A stretch of DNA of 49,540 bases from Pseudoruminococcus sp964385235 (lineage in GTDB: Bacteria; Bacillota; Clostridia; Oscillospirales; Acutalibacteraceae). A model generated the notes under the pieces. That model made no database searches. It was not told the DNA's origin and saw nothing but the letters and a program-made list of their open reading frames with translations. The DNA is taken from assembly GCA_964385235.1 (NCBI GenBank), contig CAYLOD010000003.1:1-49540 (forward strand), given 5' to 3'. Position 1 is the stretch's first letter, and each line of letters begins with the position of its first letter. The translations under genes and the position numbers were made by a program. Positions 1-8,494 of the stretch are shown one piece after another.

Positions 1-5
1 AGCAC

Positions 6-155
6 ATTGGGACGGGGCCCGATGGGACGGAGCCCGATGGGGCGGGACCCGATGGGGCGGGGCCCGATGGGACGGGGCCCGATGGGACGGAGCCCGATGG
101 GGCGGGACCCTATGGGACGGAGCCCGATGGGACGGGGCCCGATGGGATAAGCCCT
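6..155. repeat. 15-bp minisatellite, about ten units
   Basis: About ten head-to-tail copies of a 15-bp GC-rich unit, consensus GATGGGACGGGGCCC, varying mainly at the A/G before CGG and at the GGG/GAG/GGA triplet. One unit begins TATGGG, and the last decays to GATGGGATAAGCCC. Because 15 is a multiple of three, the plus-strand frame through position 161 is open and reads Asp-Gly-Thr/Ala-Gly/Glu-Pro repeatedly, ending at TGA 159-161. No start codon lies inside the window, so it could be the tail of a repeat protein or simply non-coding. The sequence around it is AT-rich. Confidence 0.85.
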
Positions 156-253
156 TATTGAAACGGGACAAGACCCTTATTAAACCATATTTTCTTTTTC
201 TCTTTTGAATCTCCCGAATTTATTTTACAATGACAAATCACTGACAGATTTTT

Positions 254-283
254 TCATAATCGGACGAGCTTTTAACATAAAAA
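254..283 (+). promoter_or_regulatory. possible sigma-E type promoter upstream of spmA
   Basis: TCATAAT at 254-260, a 15-bp spacer, and CATAAAAA at 276-283 resemble the -35 and -10 elements of sigma-E (consensus close to ATA-containing -35 and CATACAnT). spmAB is known to be expressed in the sporulating mother cell of Bacillus, which fits. The predicted leader is about 120 nt. The rest of 156-412 is AT-rich and contains no convincing gene. The match is imperfect in the -10. Confidence 0.35.
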
Positions 284-412
284 TGATATATAGGAATTAC
301 CGGACAGATACCTTGCTTACAAAATCAAATCGATTTTCATCTCAAATGAGGATAAGCGCGATATTTAATCAGTATTTTCTGTAAGCCGATATTATTATGA
401 GGGTGATATATT

Positions 413-1018
413 GTGCTGGGGTATATATGGGGCGGAATGATTATTGTCAGCTTTGTTTGCTCCCTGTATACGGGGAACATGGAGGAGCTGTCCTCAGCCG
501 TGCTCAACGGAGCGGGAAAAGCGGTGGAGCTTTTAATTTCGCTTTTGGGTATAATGGCACTTTGGTCGGGATTGATGAAAATAGCCGATAAAGGCGGGAT
601 AACCTCAATTTTAGCGAAAATATTTTCACCTCTTTTGAGGCTGCTGTTCCCCGATTATAAAAAGGACAGTCCCGCGCTAAAGGCAATATGCGCGAATATG
701 GCGGCGAATCTTCTCGGACTTGGCAACGCGGCGACGCCCTTCGGAATAGCCGCTATGAAAGAAATGCAGAAAGAAAATAAAAACCCGGAAAAAGCCAACA
801 AAAGCATGGTGATGTTTGTAGTACTAAACACCGCGTCAATACAGCTTATACCGACCACTATTGCCGCAATGCGTTCCTCATCAGGCTCAAAGCAGCCGTT
901 TGACATAATAGTCGCCGTGTGGGTCGTTTCAGTTTTATCGCTTGCTGCCGGCATAGTCGCCGCAAAGGCCTTTGAGTTTCCGTATGAAAGACTGCCGGTA
1001 CATTCCCGATCGAGGTGA
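413..1018 (+). CDS. spmA: spore maturation protein A
   Basis: Integral membrane protein of 201 residues needed for full dehydration of the spore core in Bacillus. It belongs to the nucleoside recognition/gate family and acts with SpmB. The sequence shows the characteristic SpmA body: a hydrophobic N-terminus, a conserved NLLGLGNAATPFGIAAM stretch near residues 100-116, and a second hydrophobic block with NTASIQLIPTT near 140-150. Start: GTG 413 preceded by GAGGGTG at good distance; an out-of-frame ATG at 397 would give an unrelated peptide. Its stop overlaps the start of spmB by four bases (GTGA), so the pair is translationally coupled. Length is close to the Bacillus protein. Confidence 0.93.
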   Translation: MLGYIWGGMIIVSFVCSLYTGNMEELSSAVLNGAGKAVELLISLLGIMALWSGLMKIADKGGITSILAKIFSPLLRLLFPDYKKDSPALKAICANMAANLLGLGNAATPFGIAAMKEMQKENKNPEKANKSMVMFVVLNTASIQLIPTTIAAMRSSSGSKQPFDIIVAVWVVSVLSLAAGIVAAKAFEFPYERLPVHSRSR

Positions 1019-1545
1019 AGATGTTGGAAAATATAGGCGTTTATGTCGTACCTGTATCAATAATTCTGATAATTATTTTCGGAATAGTAAGGCGAGTGCC
1101 GCTTTTTGAGGCGTTTACAAGCGGCGCGAAAGAGGGTATAGCCTCTACCTTTGCGATAGCTCCATCGCTGATAGGCTTGATAACCGCGGTTGATATGCTT
1201 CGCGCGTCGGGCTTTTTTGAGCTGCTGTCAGATCTGCTCAACCCGATAACAAACGCTCTCGGCTTTCCAACGGAGGCGCTTCCGCTTGCGCTGATGCGTC
1301 CTGTATCCGGCAGCGGTTCGTTTGCGCTGCTCAACGATATATTTACGAATTATTCACCCGACAGTTTTGCAGGCAAGGTCGCTTCCGTAATAGCCGGCTC
1401 TACGGAAACAACATTCTATGCCGTCGCTGTATATTATGGCGCGGTAGGGATAAAGAAAACAGGCTGCACGATTCCCGCGGCGCTGATTTCCGATTTTGCT
1501 GGAGTGGTCTTGGCGCCGCTTAGCGTCAGGCTTTTCGCGCCTTGA
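1015..1545 (+). CDS. spmB: spore maturation protein B
   Basis: Partner of SpmA in spore core dehydration; 176 residues, membrane embedded. Diagnostic features are the gate-domain motif LMRPVSGSGSF near residues 93-103, the GSTETTFY motif near 130-137, and a closing hydrophobic segment. It begins at GTG 1015 inside the spmA stop. The stop codon ends one base before the stop codon of the oppositely transcribed gerA gene (1547), so no terminator fits between the two and transcripts must run into each other or be kept apart in time. Confidence 0.93.
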   Translation: MKMLENIGVYVVPVSIILIIIFGIVRRVPLFEAFTSGAKEGIASTFAIAPSLIGLITAVDMLRASGFFELLSDLLNPITNALGFPTEALPLALMRPVSGSGSFALLNDIFTNYSPDSFAGKVASVIAGSTETTFYAVAVYYGAVGIKKTGCTIPAALISDFAGVVLAPLSVRLFAP

Positions 1546-1546
1546 A

Positions 1547-2971
1547 TTATTTCCTGCCGCCGCCGCGAGATGGGGAACACCCGGCGGACGCGCGGGTGCG
1601 TATGACTTTGCGGTAAAATTCCTTTCCGTTGAACGGTATCAGGGGATAGAGGTAGCTTTTTCCCGATATTGTTTTTGTGAAAACCATTATCAGTATTATC
1701 AGAACCACTCCGCCGCAAAAGCCGAAAATACCGAAAAGTTCCGTAAATATCAGCAGCATTATACGCATGAATTTAACGGCATAGCCAAGCTCATAGCTCG
1801 GCTGAGAATAGTTGGCTATCGCGACAAACGCCATGTACAGCATAGCTTCACTTATAAACCAGCCCGATTGAACCGCGAAGTCGCTCAGGACTATCGCGCC
1901 GATAATGCTCAGCGGGGTAGAGAGCATATTCGGCGTGTTTATAGCCGCGAGCCGCAAGCCGTCTATCGCAAGCTCCAGTATCATGAGCTGCCAGAATATC
2001 GGTATATTTATAGGATCCTGCGGCACGACAAAGGCAAAAACAGGCGGTATATAATCGGGATATTTGAGAGCAAGTATCCAGACAGGCGTTATAAAAAGAG
2101 ACGCAAAGGTGACGAGATACCGCGTAAGCCTTATATATGTTCCCGTGAAAGGAGGGAAGTAGTAGTCATCGGCTTCCTCAAGAATATCAAAAATTGACGT
2201 GGGGATAATAAGCGCGGACGGAGCATTGTCGATTAAAATTGCGATATTTCCGTCGAGAACCGCCGAGGCTGTCACATCGGGACGCTCGGTGTTTTTTACT
2301 TTCGGGAACGGCGAGTACCACTTGTGCCGGTAAACAGCCTCCGAAAGGCTTTGCAGTGTCATTGTGAGCGCATTGACAGACGCGTTTTCAATGCGCTTCG
2401 TTATTTCCGCGAGAAGCTTTTTATCCACCTTGTTGTCCATATAGCAGAGGACTATGTCGGTTTTTGTTTCACGGCCCGCGGAGAGATGCTTCATTCTGAG
2501 GTTTGTGTCGCGTATTCTGCGGCGCACAAGAGCCGTGTTGGAAACAAGCGTTTCGACAAAGCCGTCACGTGAGCCGCGCAGAACCTTATCCTTTTCAGGC
2601 TCGGCGGAATCTCTCTGCGGATATGAGCGGACATCGAGCATTACCGCCCCGTCCATACCGTCAATAGCGAGAGCCATTATTCCCGAAAGTATTCCCGTAG
2701 AAATTTTTTCAAGCTCAGTTTCCTCCGTCACTTCAATATACGGTACGTTTCGTTTGCAAAAGGCTTCAATATCGGCGAGTTCCTTTTCATCTGTTATGGA
2801 ATAGAAAAATTCCATGATTTTTTCCATTACCTCGTCCTTTGTAAGACCGTCAACAAAGAAAAGGCTTGCGTTTCTGCCGCATATTATAATTTTTCTCTCA
2901 ACGATGTCAAAGCTTTCGTTCACGCAAATTGCCGACGCTATACTGTCTATAATGCTTTCTTTTTTATCCAA
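1547..2971 (-). CDS. GerA-family spore germination protein (orphan A subunit)
   Basis: A 474-residue protein of the GerA/SpoVAF family, subunit A of germinant receptors in the spore inner membrane. The N-terminal half is soluble and carries the family signature SYPQRDSAEP followed by KVLRGSRDGF near residues 115-140. The C-terminal half has about five hydrophobic segments, including INTPNMLSTPLSIIGA near 360-375. The usual partners GerB (transporter-like) and GerC (lipoprotein) are absent on both sides, so it may be a SpoVAF-like paralogue and not a full receptor. Start: TTG at 2969-2971 after AAGGAG. It lies 71 bp downstream of a CBS-domain gene on the same strand, possibly as a two-gene operon. 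Confidence 0.88.
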   Translation of the reverse strand: MDKKESIIDSIASAICVNESFDIVERKIIICGRNASLFFVDGLTKDEVMEKIMEFFYSITDEKELADIEAFCKRNVPYIEVTEETELEKISTGILSGIMALAIDGMDGAVMLDVRSYPQRDSAEPEKDKVLRGSRDGFVETLVSNTALVRRRIRDTNLRMKHLSAGRETKTDIVLCYMDNKVDKKLLAEITKRIENASVNALTMTLQSLSEAVYRHKWYSPFPKVKNTERPDVTASAVLDGNIAILIDNAPSALIIPTSIFDILEEADDYYFPPFTGTYIRLTRYLVTFASLFITPVWILALKYPDYIPPVFAFVVPQDPINIPIFWQLMILELAIDGLRLAAINTPNMLSTPLSIIGAIVLSDFAVQSGWFISEAMLYMAFVAIANYSQPSYELGYAVKFMRIMLLIFTELFGIFGFCGGVVLIILIMVFTKTISGKSYLYPLIPFNGKEFYRKVIRTRASAGCSPSRGGGRK

Positions 2972-3042
2972 GATATAACGCTCCTTTTTCGCAGTATATA
3001 TTTTAATTATTTGCGAAAAGGCAGTCGATATACCATATAAAA

Positions 3043-3483
3043 TTATTTTGCTTTTTTATCAGGCGGCACTTTGGAGCCTTTTTCCTTATCATAGAAGTAT
3101 TTGATGATGTCTCGCCGGGTTATTATTCCTATAAAGACGTCGCGGTCGTCTACAACCGGCACAAAGTTCTGATTCATTACCATTAAAAGCAGAGAATCAA
3201 CGGTTTCATTGATTTTAACAGCCTTATCTCTTTTGTCCCTTAATATGTCACGGATACAGTTATTTTCCTGCGAGCTCATATTCTGCTCCTGTGTCTTTTT
3301 TAAAAGTATGTACCAGAGGAAGTCGCCCTCGCTGACAGTTCCGATATACTTGCCGTCACGGGTGATAACGGGAATAGCCGTATAGCCGTGGGCATACATT
3401 TTTTCAAGACCCTGGCGAACAGTGCAGTCGTCGTAAATATATGCGACAGTTGACTTCGGCTTCAAAAAAAATAATATATTCAT
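3043..3483 (-). CDS. CBS-pair domain protein
   Basis: A small cytosolic protein of 146 residues made of two CBS motifs and little else. The first spans about residues 18-60 (TAIPVITRDGKYIGTVSEGD) and the second about residues 78-130 (FVPVVDDRDVFIGIITRRD). Stand-alone CBS pairs usually bind adenine nucleotides; in Firmicutes the similar-sized CbpB/DarB proteins bind cyclic di-AMP. A regulatory or sensing role is inferred from the fold only. The C-terminus is a short Lys-rich tail. It begins at ATG 3483 and probably shares a transcript with the downstream gerA-family gene. Confidence 0.8.
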   Translation of the reverse strand: MNILFFLKPKSTVAYIYDDCTVRQGLEKMYAHGYTAIPVITRDGKYIGTVSEGDFLWYILLKKTQEQNMSSQENNCIRDILRDKRDKAVKINETVDSLLLMVMNQNFVPVVDDRDVFIGIITRRDIIKYFYDKEKGSKVPPDKKAK

Positions 3484-3788
3484 GGCGTCACTCCTAAATT
3501 TACTTTATTAAGTATATATGAAAAGTATTTTTCAATCTCGGCTTCAACAAGCTGCCAAAATCGCAAGGCAATTTTGAGCGCTTAAATGCAGGCATATACA
3601 GTAATTATAATATTATAATAAAATTTCTTTTCCGAATTATATACAATTTATGAAATATTGATGAATGATTGCGAATATTGTCGATATATCACGAAATACC
3701 GTGTGCGGCTTTCGGTTGAAAACATATTTTTACATGATGTTATTGAATGAAATTATGCCGGATTTTGAAAAAGGCGTTGTTATTTTCC

Positions 3789-3817
3789 TTGATAAATTTA
3801 AGTTTTTGTGCTACTAT
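3789..3817 (+). promoter_or_regulatory. sigma-A promoter of ackA (extended -10)
   Basis: TTGATA at 3789-3794, a 17-bp spacer, and TACTAT at 3812-3817 preceded by TG at 3809-3810 form a strong housekeeping promoter. Predicted transcription start is near 3824, giving a leader of about 94 nt before the ackA ATG. The remainder of the 434-bp gap 3484-3917 is AT-rich and shows no credible gene. Confidence 0.7.
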
Positions 3818-3917
3818 ATATTCATATTAGCGTGTGTTGGCAAACACATAATGCGGACGAGCTGAAAAACCTTGTCATAGAGCATCATTAAAATTTCATA
3901 CATAAGGAGTATATGCG

Positions 3918-5120
3918 ATGAATATTCTTGTTATTAACGCCGGCAGTTCCTCTCTCAAGTATCAGTTGATCAGTATGGAGGACGAAAAAGTCCTTGCAAA
4001 AGGAATTTGCGAAAGAATAGGTCTTTCGGGAAGTGTTTTCACGTTTCAGTCATACAAGGGCGAAAAAATCGAAGAGCAGTTTGAAATGAAAAACCATACC
4101 GAAGCATTTAACAGGGTAACAAAGGCTCTTCTCGATCCGGAGCATGGAGTTATATCGAATGTTTCCGAAATCTCGGCGGTAGGTCACAGGGTCGTTCAGG
4201 GCGGTTCCCGTTTCAGCAAGTCTGTTCTTATAGACGATGATGTTATTGAAGGCATAGAGTCCTATATTCCTCTCGCTCCGCTGCACAATAAAGCTAATCT
4301 TGACGGCATAAACGCAAGCCGCGAGGTATTTGGCAAGGATCTGCCGGAGGTCGCGGTCTTTGACACGGCGTTCCATTCCACAATGCCGCCTAAAGCATAT
4401 ATGTATCCTATCCCGTATGAGTATTACGAAAAGTACGGTGTTCGCCGGTACGGCTTCCATGGAACATCGCATCGTTATGTTTCGGCACGCACGGCTGAGA
4501 TCATGGGCAGGGATATTTCCGAGCTGAAGCTTATAGTATGCCACCTCGGCAACGGATCTTCGATAACAGCTATCGACGGCGGCAAGGTTATAGATACGAG
4601 CATGGGACTCACACCTCTTGACGGCTTTATGATGGGTACCCGCACGGGCACACTCGATCCCTCTGTCGTAACTTTCATTGAGGAAAAAGAACACCTGTCG
4701 CCCGAGGAAATGAGCGATCTCCTTAATAAAAAATCAGGACTTCTCGGTATTTCCGGTATTTCAAGTGATGACCGCGAGATAATAAGCGCCCTCAAGGAGG
4801 GAAATCCCAGAGCGAAGCTTGCCGCTGAAATGTTGGAATATGAGATACTTAAATTTATCGGGAGCTACATCGTTGCTCTCAAGGGTGTTGACGCTGTTGT
4901 GCTTACAGGCGGTATCGGAGAGAACTCATTTATACACAGAAAATCTATATGCAAGGGACTTGAATTTTTTGGAATCGAGCTTGACGAGGAGGCAAACGAG
5001 AGGCTTGTCGGCGGCGCGGAGGGCAAGATAACTAAAGATGGCTCTAAATTCGACATATATATCGTTCCCACAAACGAGGAGCTCCTCATAGCCAGAGATA
5101 CAAAAATGCTTATAGAATAA
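3918..5120 (+). CDS. ackA: acetate kinase
   Basis: Converts acetyl phosphate and ADP to acetate and ATP, the substrate-level phosphorylation step of acetate fermentation; cytosolic. The 400 residues contain all family motifs: VINAGSSSLKYQ at the N-terminus, HGTSHRYV near 180, the phosphate loop CHLGNGSS near 208, GLTPLDGFMMGTRTG near 231, TGGIGENS near 330, and TNEELLIARDT at the C-terminus. Start: ATG 3918, eight bases after AAGGAG (3904-3909). It is monocistronic here, with its own promoter and a strong terminator; the usual partner phosphotransacetylase gene (pta) is not adjacent. Confidence 0.97.
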   Translation: MNILVINAGSSSLKYQLISMEDEKVLAKGICERIGLSGSVFTFQSYKGEKIEEQFEMKNHTEAFNRVTKALLDPEHGVISNVSEISAVGHRVVQGGSRFSKSVLIDDDVIEGIESYIPLAPLHNKANLDGINASREVFGKDLPEVAVFDTAFHSTMPPKAYMYPIPYEYYEKYGVRRYGFHGTSHRYVSARTAEIMGRDISELKLIVCHLGNGSSITAIDGGKVIDTSMGLTPLDGFMMGTRTGTLDPSVVTFIEEKEHLSPEEMSDLLNKKSGLLGISGISSDDREIISALKEGNPRAKLAAEMLEYEILKFIGSYIVALKGVDAVVLTGGIGENSFIHRKSICKGLEFFGIELDEEANERLVGGAEGKITKDGSKFDIYIVPTNEELLIARDTKMLIE

Positions 5121-5149
5121 TATTCATTTGTAATATTCATTTGTAAAAA

Positions 5150-5195
5150 AGCCCGCGACGCGTCATACAGTCAGCGCCGCGGGCTTGAATTTTTT
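5150..5195. terminator. bidirectional terminator between ackA and coaX
   Basis: An 8-bp perfect stem AGCCCGCG (5150-5157) / CGCGGGCT (5178-5185), followed by a T-rich run to 5195 on the plus strand and preceded by an A run at 5145-5150 that serves the minus strand. It sits between the convergent genes ackA and coaX. Confidence 0.85.
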
Positions 5196-5263
5196 ACGCG
5201 CGGCTTTAAAAGCTGCCGGAATTGCGAATAAATTTTGATCGTTTCAAAATTTATATTGATTTT

Positions 5264-6025
5264 CTAAACATTTTTATCATAAATAATTTTAAGCCCCTTT
5301 AGAAGCAAGTCGTCGTCATAGATAATATCATGCTTACAAAAGGGTATTATCGTCGAGGACAGGCCGCCTGTGGCAACTATAGAGCTGACTTTACCGAGCG
5401 ATTCCTCAAAGCGGTCTATCATTCCGTCAATCATGGCGGCGTTTCCGTATATAATGCCGCTTTTCATGCTGTCGGCAGTATTAGTGCCTATCACCTTTTT
5501 CGGCTTTGTAAGGCTGATCCCCGAAAGCTTTGAAGCTGTCTGCGTCAAAGCGTCAAGAGAAATTTTGACACCGGGGAATATGATGCCTCCGATATGCTCA
5601 CCCTGTTTGTTTATAGCGCAAAAGGTCGTTGCCGTCCCCATATCTATTACAATAATCGGCTTCGGGTATTGCGCTATTGCCGCGACCGCTCCCACAACGC
5701 GGTCGCTTCCAAGCTCAGCGGGGTTATCCAGCTTGATATTAAGTCCGGTTTTCACTCCCGGTCCGACAACGATCGGATAGTGACCCGTGATGACTTTGAC
5801 AGCTTCACATATTGAGTTATTTATCGACGGGACGACAGAGGAAATTATTGCCCCGTCGATGAGTTCGGGCGAGATTTTTTTTATGCTGAGGATATTATAA
5901 ATCTTTATCGCATACTCGTCCTTAGTGGCGCGCTTATCGGTTGTGAGACGGGATACGAATAAAATTTCGTCCCCGATACATCCTAAGACAATATTTGTAT
6001 TCCCTATATCAATAGCAAGTATCAT
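5264..6025 (-). CDS. coaX: type III pantothenate kinase
   Basis: Phosphorylates pantothenate, the first step of coenzyme A synthesis, with the acetyl-CoA-insensitive CoaX enzyme of the ASKHA fold. The 253-residue protein begins with the phosphate-binding motif AIDIGNTN, has GPGVKTGLNIKLDNPAELGSD-type substrate residues near 88-108 and the second phosphate motif DMGTATTF near 129. Start: ATG 6025 after AAGGAAAT. It follows mscS by 16 bp, so the two are very likely cotranscribed from the promoter at 6965-6992. It ends against the shared terminator downstream of ackA. Confidence 0.95.
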   Translation of the reverse strand: MILAIDIGNTNIVLGCIGDEILFVSRLTTDKRATKDEYAIKIYNILSIKKISPELIDGAIISSVVPSINNSICEAVKVITGHYPIVVGPGVKTGLNIKLDNPAELGSDRVVGAVAAIAQYPKPIIVIDMGTATTFCAINKQGEHIGGIIFPGVKISLDALTQTASKLSGISLTKPKKVIGTNTADSMKSGIIYGNAAMIDGMIDRFEESLGKVSSIVATGGLSSTIIPFCKHDIIYDDDLLLKGLKIIYDKNV

Positions 6026-6041
6026 TTTTCAGTATTTCCTT

Positions 6042-6929
6042 TCATGTTTTTTCGCTTTCCCCTGATGTGTTTACAAGTTCGACCTCAAGCCGGTTATATG
6101 GTATAGTTATTCCGTTTTCGTCAAAAGCGTATTTGACGCGTTCGGGGAAATCATATCTCAGATTCCAATAATTCTCCGGCAGACACCAGAACTTTACAAC
6201 CATATCAATTCCGCTTGAGTCGTGGCTGTTTACACCCACTAACGGTTCCTCCGGGGCGTTATCAATGCGTTTCTCCGCTTTTATTATGTCGTAAATGACC
6301 TGTTTTGCCGTTTTAATATCGTCGTCATAAGATATTAAGAAATGAAGCTCAAGCCTGCGGTGATTCTGAACATTATAATTTACGACGTTATTGGAGGTTA
6401 CGCGCGAGTTAGGCAGTAAGATTTCCTTTCCGTCCGCTGACATAAGAGTTGTGTACATAAGGTCGATCTTTGCGACGGTTCCCTCGAGTCCCTCTGTTTC
6501 AAGGTAATCCCCGACCTTAAACGGCTTGTTTACTATTATTAAAACACCGCTCGCTATATTTGCCATGCTGTCCTTTAGAGCAAGACCTATCGCGACAGTT
6601 GCCGTACCGAGTACGGTGATAATAGATGTCATATCTATTCCAAGCGTTCCCAGCGCGCATATTACTACAAGTATCTTGAGAATAGCGCTTATTATCGAAC
6701 CCAGAAAGGACTTTACCGTAGGCTCGACCTTTCCTCTTTTCATTGTCTTTATAATCAGCTTTGTTATGTATTTTGCCACGACAAATCCTGCGGCGAGAAT
6801 GACAAGCGCCGCGATTAGTCTTGGCAAAAAGCCGAGAAACCAGTCGCTTGCGTTTTGCAGCCATTTTTCAAAATTGCTTAGCTTTTCACCGATTTCCTCC
6901 TCGGAAATCGTGTTGTCAAGAAATATCAT
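6042..6929 (-). CDS. MscS-family small-conductance mechanosensitive channel
   Basis: An inner-membrane channel that opens under hypo-osmotic stress to release solutes. The 295-residue protein shows an N-terminal region with three hydrophobic segments, the pore-lining TM3-type helix GLALKDSMANIASGVLII near residues 116-133, then the beta domain motif VGDYLETEGLEGTVAKIDL near 142-160 and PNSRVTSNNVVNY near 175. Size and order match the MscS/YggB family. Start: ATG 6929 after AGGGAGAG. First gene of an apparent mscS-coaX operon. Confidence 0.92.
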   Translation of the reverse strand: MIFLDNTISEEEIGEKLSNFEKWLQNASDWFLGFLPRLIAALVILAAGFVVAKYITKLIIKTMKRGKVEPTVKSFLGSIISAILKILVVICALGTLGIDMTSIITVLGTATVAIGLALKDSMANIASGVLIIVNKPFKVGDYLETEGLEGTVAKIDLMYTTLMSADGKEILLPNSRVTSNNVVNYNVQNHRRLELHFLISYDDDIKTAKQVIYDIIKAEKRIDNAPEEPLVGVNSHDSSGIDMVVKFWCLPENYWNLRYDFPERVKYAFDENGITIPYNRLEVELVNTSGESEKT

Positions 6930-6964
6930 GCTTAAAATCTCTCCCTTATAAAGTCGATAAGGAA

Positions 6965-6992
6965 ATTATAGCATTTTTTTTAAAAAAATCAA
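6965..6992 (-). promoter_or_regulatory. sigma-A promoter for mscS-coaX
   Basis: On the minus strand, TTGATT (plus-strand 6987-6992), a 16-bp spacer, and a perfect TATAAT (6965-6970), placed about 35 bp ahead of the mscS start codon. Confidence 0.65.
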
Positions 6993-7016
6993 CGCGATAA
7001 ATTTCTTATGACGCTA

Positions 7017-7046
7017 TTGTCTTTTGCGTCTGTATTCTGTTATAAT
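7017..7046 (+). promoter_or_regulatory. sigma-A promoter upstream of the DUF4317 remnant
   Basis: TTGTCT at 7017-7022, an 18-bp spacer, and TATAAT at 7041-7046 with TG one base upstream (extended -10). It would originally have driven the now broken DUF4317 gene and may still drive the pseudouridine synthase downstream. Confidence 0.55.
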
Positions 7047-7087
7047 TAAGACCTGTAAATTAAATGTATGAAGGAAGACAGAAGTAA

Positions 7088-7517
7088 ATGAATGAAAAAG
7101 AAATATCCGAAATCCGCAGAAGATTCAGACCGTATAGAACAATATTACAAAAATACGCGGTTGCCATGTAAACGGGCATAAGGAAAACAGGGCTGAAGAG
7201 CCGCTTGCCGTCAACAAAGATACGGTAAAGAATGTTTAAAGTCATGCGGAGCCTCCGAAACACACATTGAAGCATTCGAGGCAAAATTTGACGGCAGTTT
7301 TGGAGCGGATACTGAAATAAATCCGACAAACATAGTCGATACCAAGCATTTTGAGGTCAAAACTCCCGATGTTACTATACAGGTCAACCCGGGAAAAAGT
7401 CATCTTATTAAAACACGAGTAATTGATGGAACAAAGTACATAATGGTTCGCGCGGAAGGCGGGGTGGAGGTAAACGGAGTTAATATTCGTTTCCCACACC
7501 GTGAGCGTGATAATTGA
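7088..7517 (+). pseudogene. DUF4317 gene reduced to its N- and C-terminal ends
   Basis: The start ATG 7088, preceded by AAGGAAG, opens with NEKEISEIRRRFRP, which matches the first residues of DUF4317 proteins (a conserved Clostridia family of roughly 400 residues, function unknown). After 27 codons the frame ends at TAA 7169-7171. From about 7241 a second frame resumes with the C-terminal block: FEAKFDGSFGAD, then VDTKHFEVKTPDVTIQVNPG and GVEVNGVNIRFP, ending at TGA 7515-7517. The whole middle of the protein (roughly three quarters) is missing, so this is an internal-deletion pseudogene. Family assignment is from memory of the conserved ends. Confidence 0.75.
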
Positions 7518-7527
7518 GGGACTGTTT

Positions 7528-8487
7528 ATGAGAACGATTACAATCGGCAGGAATGACGCGGGGCAGCGCCTTGATAAGTTTTTAACCAAACGTTTCAAGA
7601 CCATGCCGAAGTCGCTTATGTATAAATATATCAGAACAAAGCACATTAAGCTTAACGGAAAGCGCTGTGAAATATCATCTAAGCTCTCCGAGGGCGATAT
7701 ACTCACACTTTATATCAAGGACGAGTTTTTTAAGGCGCGGACTGCCGATTATGATTTTATAAAAGCCCCTCTCAAGCTCGATATTGTTTACGAGGACGAA
7801 AATATTCTCTTGATTGATAAAAAGCCGGGGCTTATCGTACACCCGGACGAAAACTATCATTTTGATTCAGCCCTTGCGCGTATACAGCACTATCTCTATG
7901 AAAAAGGCGAGTACGACCCTGAAAACGAAAATTCCTTTGCGCCCGCGCTTGTAAACAGGATTGACCGGAACACGGGCGGCATAGTAATAGCCGCTAAAAA
8001 CGCGGAATCTCTGCGTATCCTTAATCAAAAAATGAAAGACAGAGAGCTTATCAAGCTGTATCTTTGTATCGCTGTCGGCAGCTTTGAGAAGAAATCCGGC
8101 TGTCTGACCGCATATCTCGATAAAAACGAACGTCAAAACAGGGTTTATATCAGCGACAGGCCGCGCGACGGCGCGAAAGCCATCAAAACAAAATACCGCG
8201 TTCTTGACGAAAGAAAAGGTCTGAGCCTTGTCGAGGTGGATCTTCTCACAGGCAGAACTCATCAGATACGCGCTCACATGGCGCATATCGGTCATCCTCT
8301 CCTCGGGGATTTAAAGTACGGAAAAAACGTATATAACCGCCGAAACGGTTGTAAATATCAGGCGTTATATTCATACAAGCTTGTGTTTAAATTCACGACA
8401 GACGCGGGCTGTCTTGAGTACCTTAACGGGAGGAGTTTTGAGGTCGGGAAAATATGGTTCCTTGAGGAATTTAACAGACTGAAGTAG
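7528..8487 (+). CDS. RluA-family 23S rRNA pseudouridine synthase
   Basis: Isomerises specific uridines of 23S rRNA (RluC/RluD type). It has 319 residues from ATG 7528, which follows GAGGGA at 7516-7521; an upstream GTG at 7501 lies in the tail of the DUF4317 remnant and is less likely. Residues 1-75 form an S4 RNA-binding domain. The catalytic domain follows, with the aspartate motif NRIDRNTGGIVIAAK near 139-153 (family form HRLDxxTSG) and the second motif GRTHQIRAHMAHIGHPLLGD near 235. The exact uridine targets cannot be read from sequence; the NRIDRNTGG variant is commoner in Clostridia RluC-like proteins. Confidence 0.9.
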   Translation: MRTITIGRNDAGQRLDKFLTKRFKTMPKSLMYKYIRTKHIKLNGKRCEISSKLSEGDILTLYIKDEFFKARTADYDFIKAPLKLDIVYEDENILLIDKKPGLIVHPDENYHFDSALARIQHYLYEKGEYDPENENSFAPALVNRIDRNTGGIVIAAKNAESLRILNQKMKDRELIKLYLCIAVGSFEKKSGCLTAYLDKNERQNRVYISDRPRDGAKAIKTKYRVLDERKGLSLVEVDLLTGRTHQIRAHMAHIGHPLLGDLKYGKNVYNRRNGCKYQALYSYKLVFKFTTDAGCLEYLNGRSFEVGKIWFLEEFNRLK

Positions 8488-8494
8488 CGGTATG

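Noticed and set aside
397..591. Alternative frame beginning at ATG 397 in place of spmA
   Set aside because: It runs out of frame with the clear SpmA sequence starting at GTG 413 and matches nothing.
3665..3865. 66-codon open frame upstream of ackA
   Set aside because: It overlaps the strong ackA promoter, has no ribosome site and its product resembles nothing.
3541..5250. Dispersed repeat linking 3548-3580 and 5210-5242 (AAGCTGCC followed by similar AT-rich sequence)
   Set aside because: Only about three quarters of some 30 bases match, too little to call a repeat family.
7242..7706. Minus-strand open frames across the DUF4317 remnant and the synthase start
   Set aside because: They are antisense shadows of recognisable plus-strand coding sequence.
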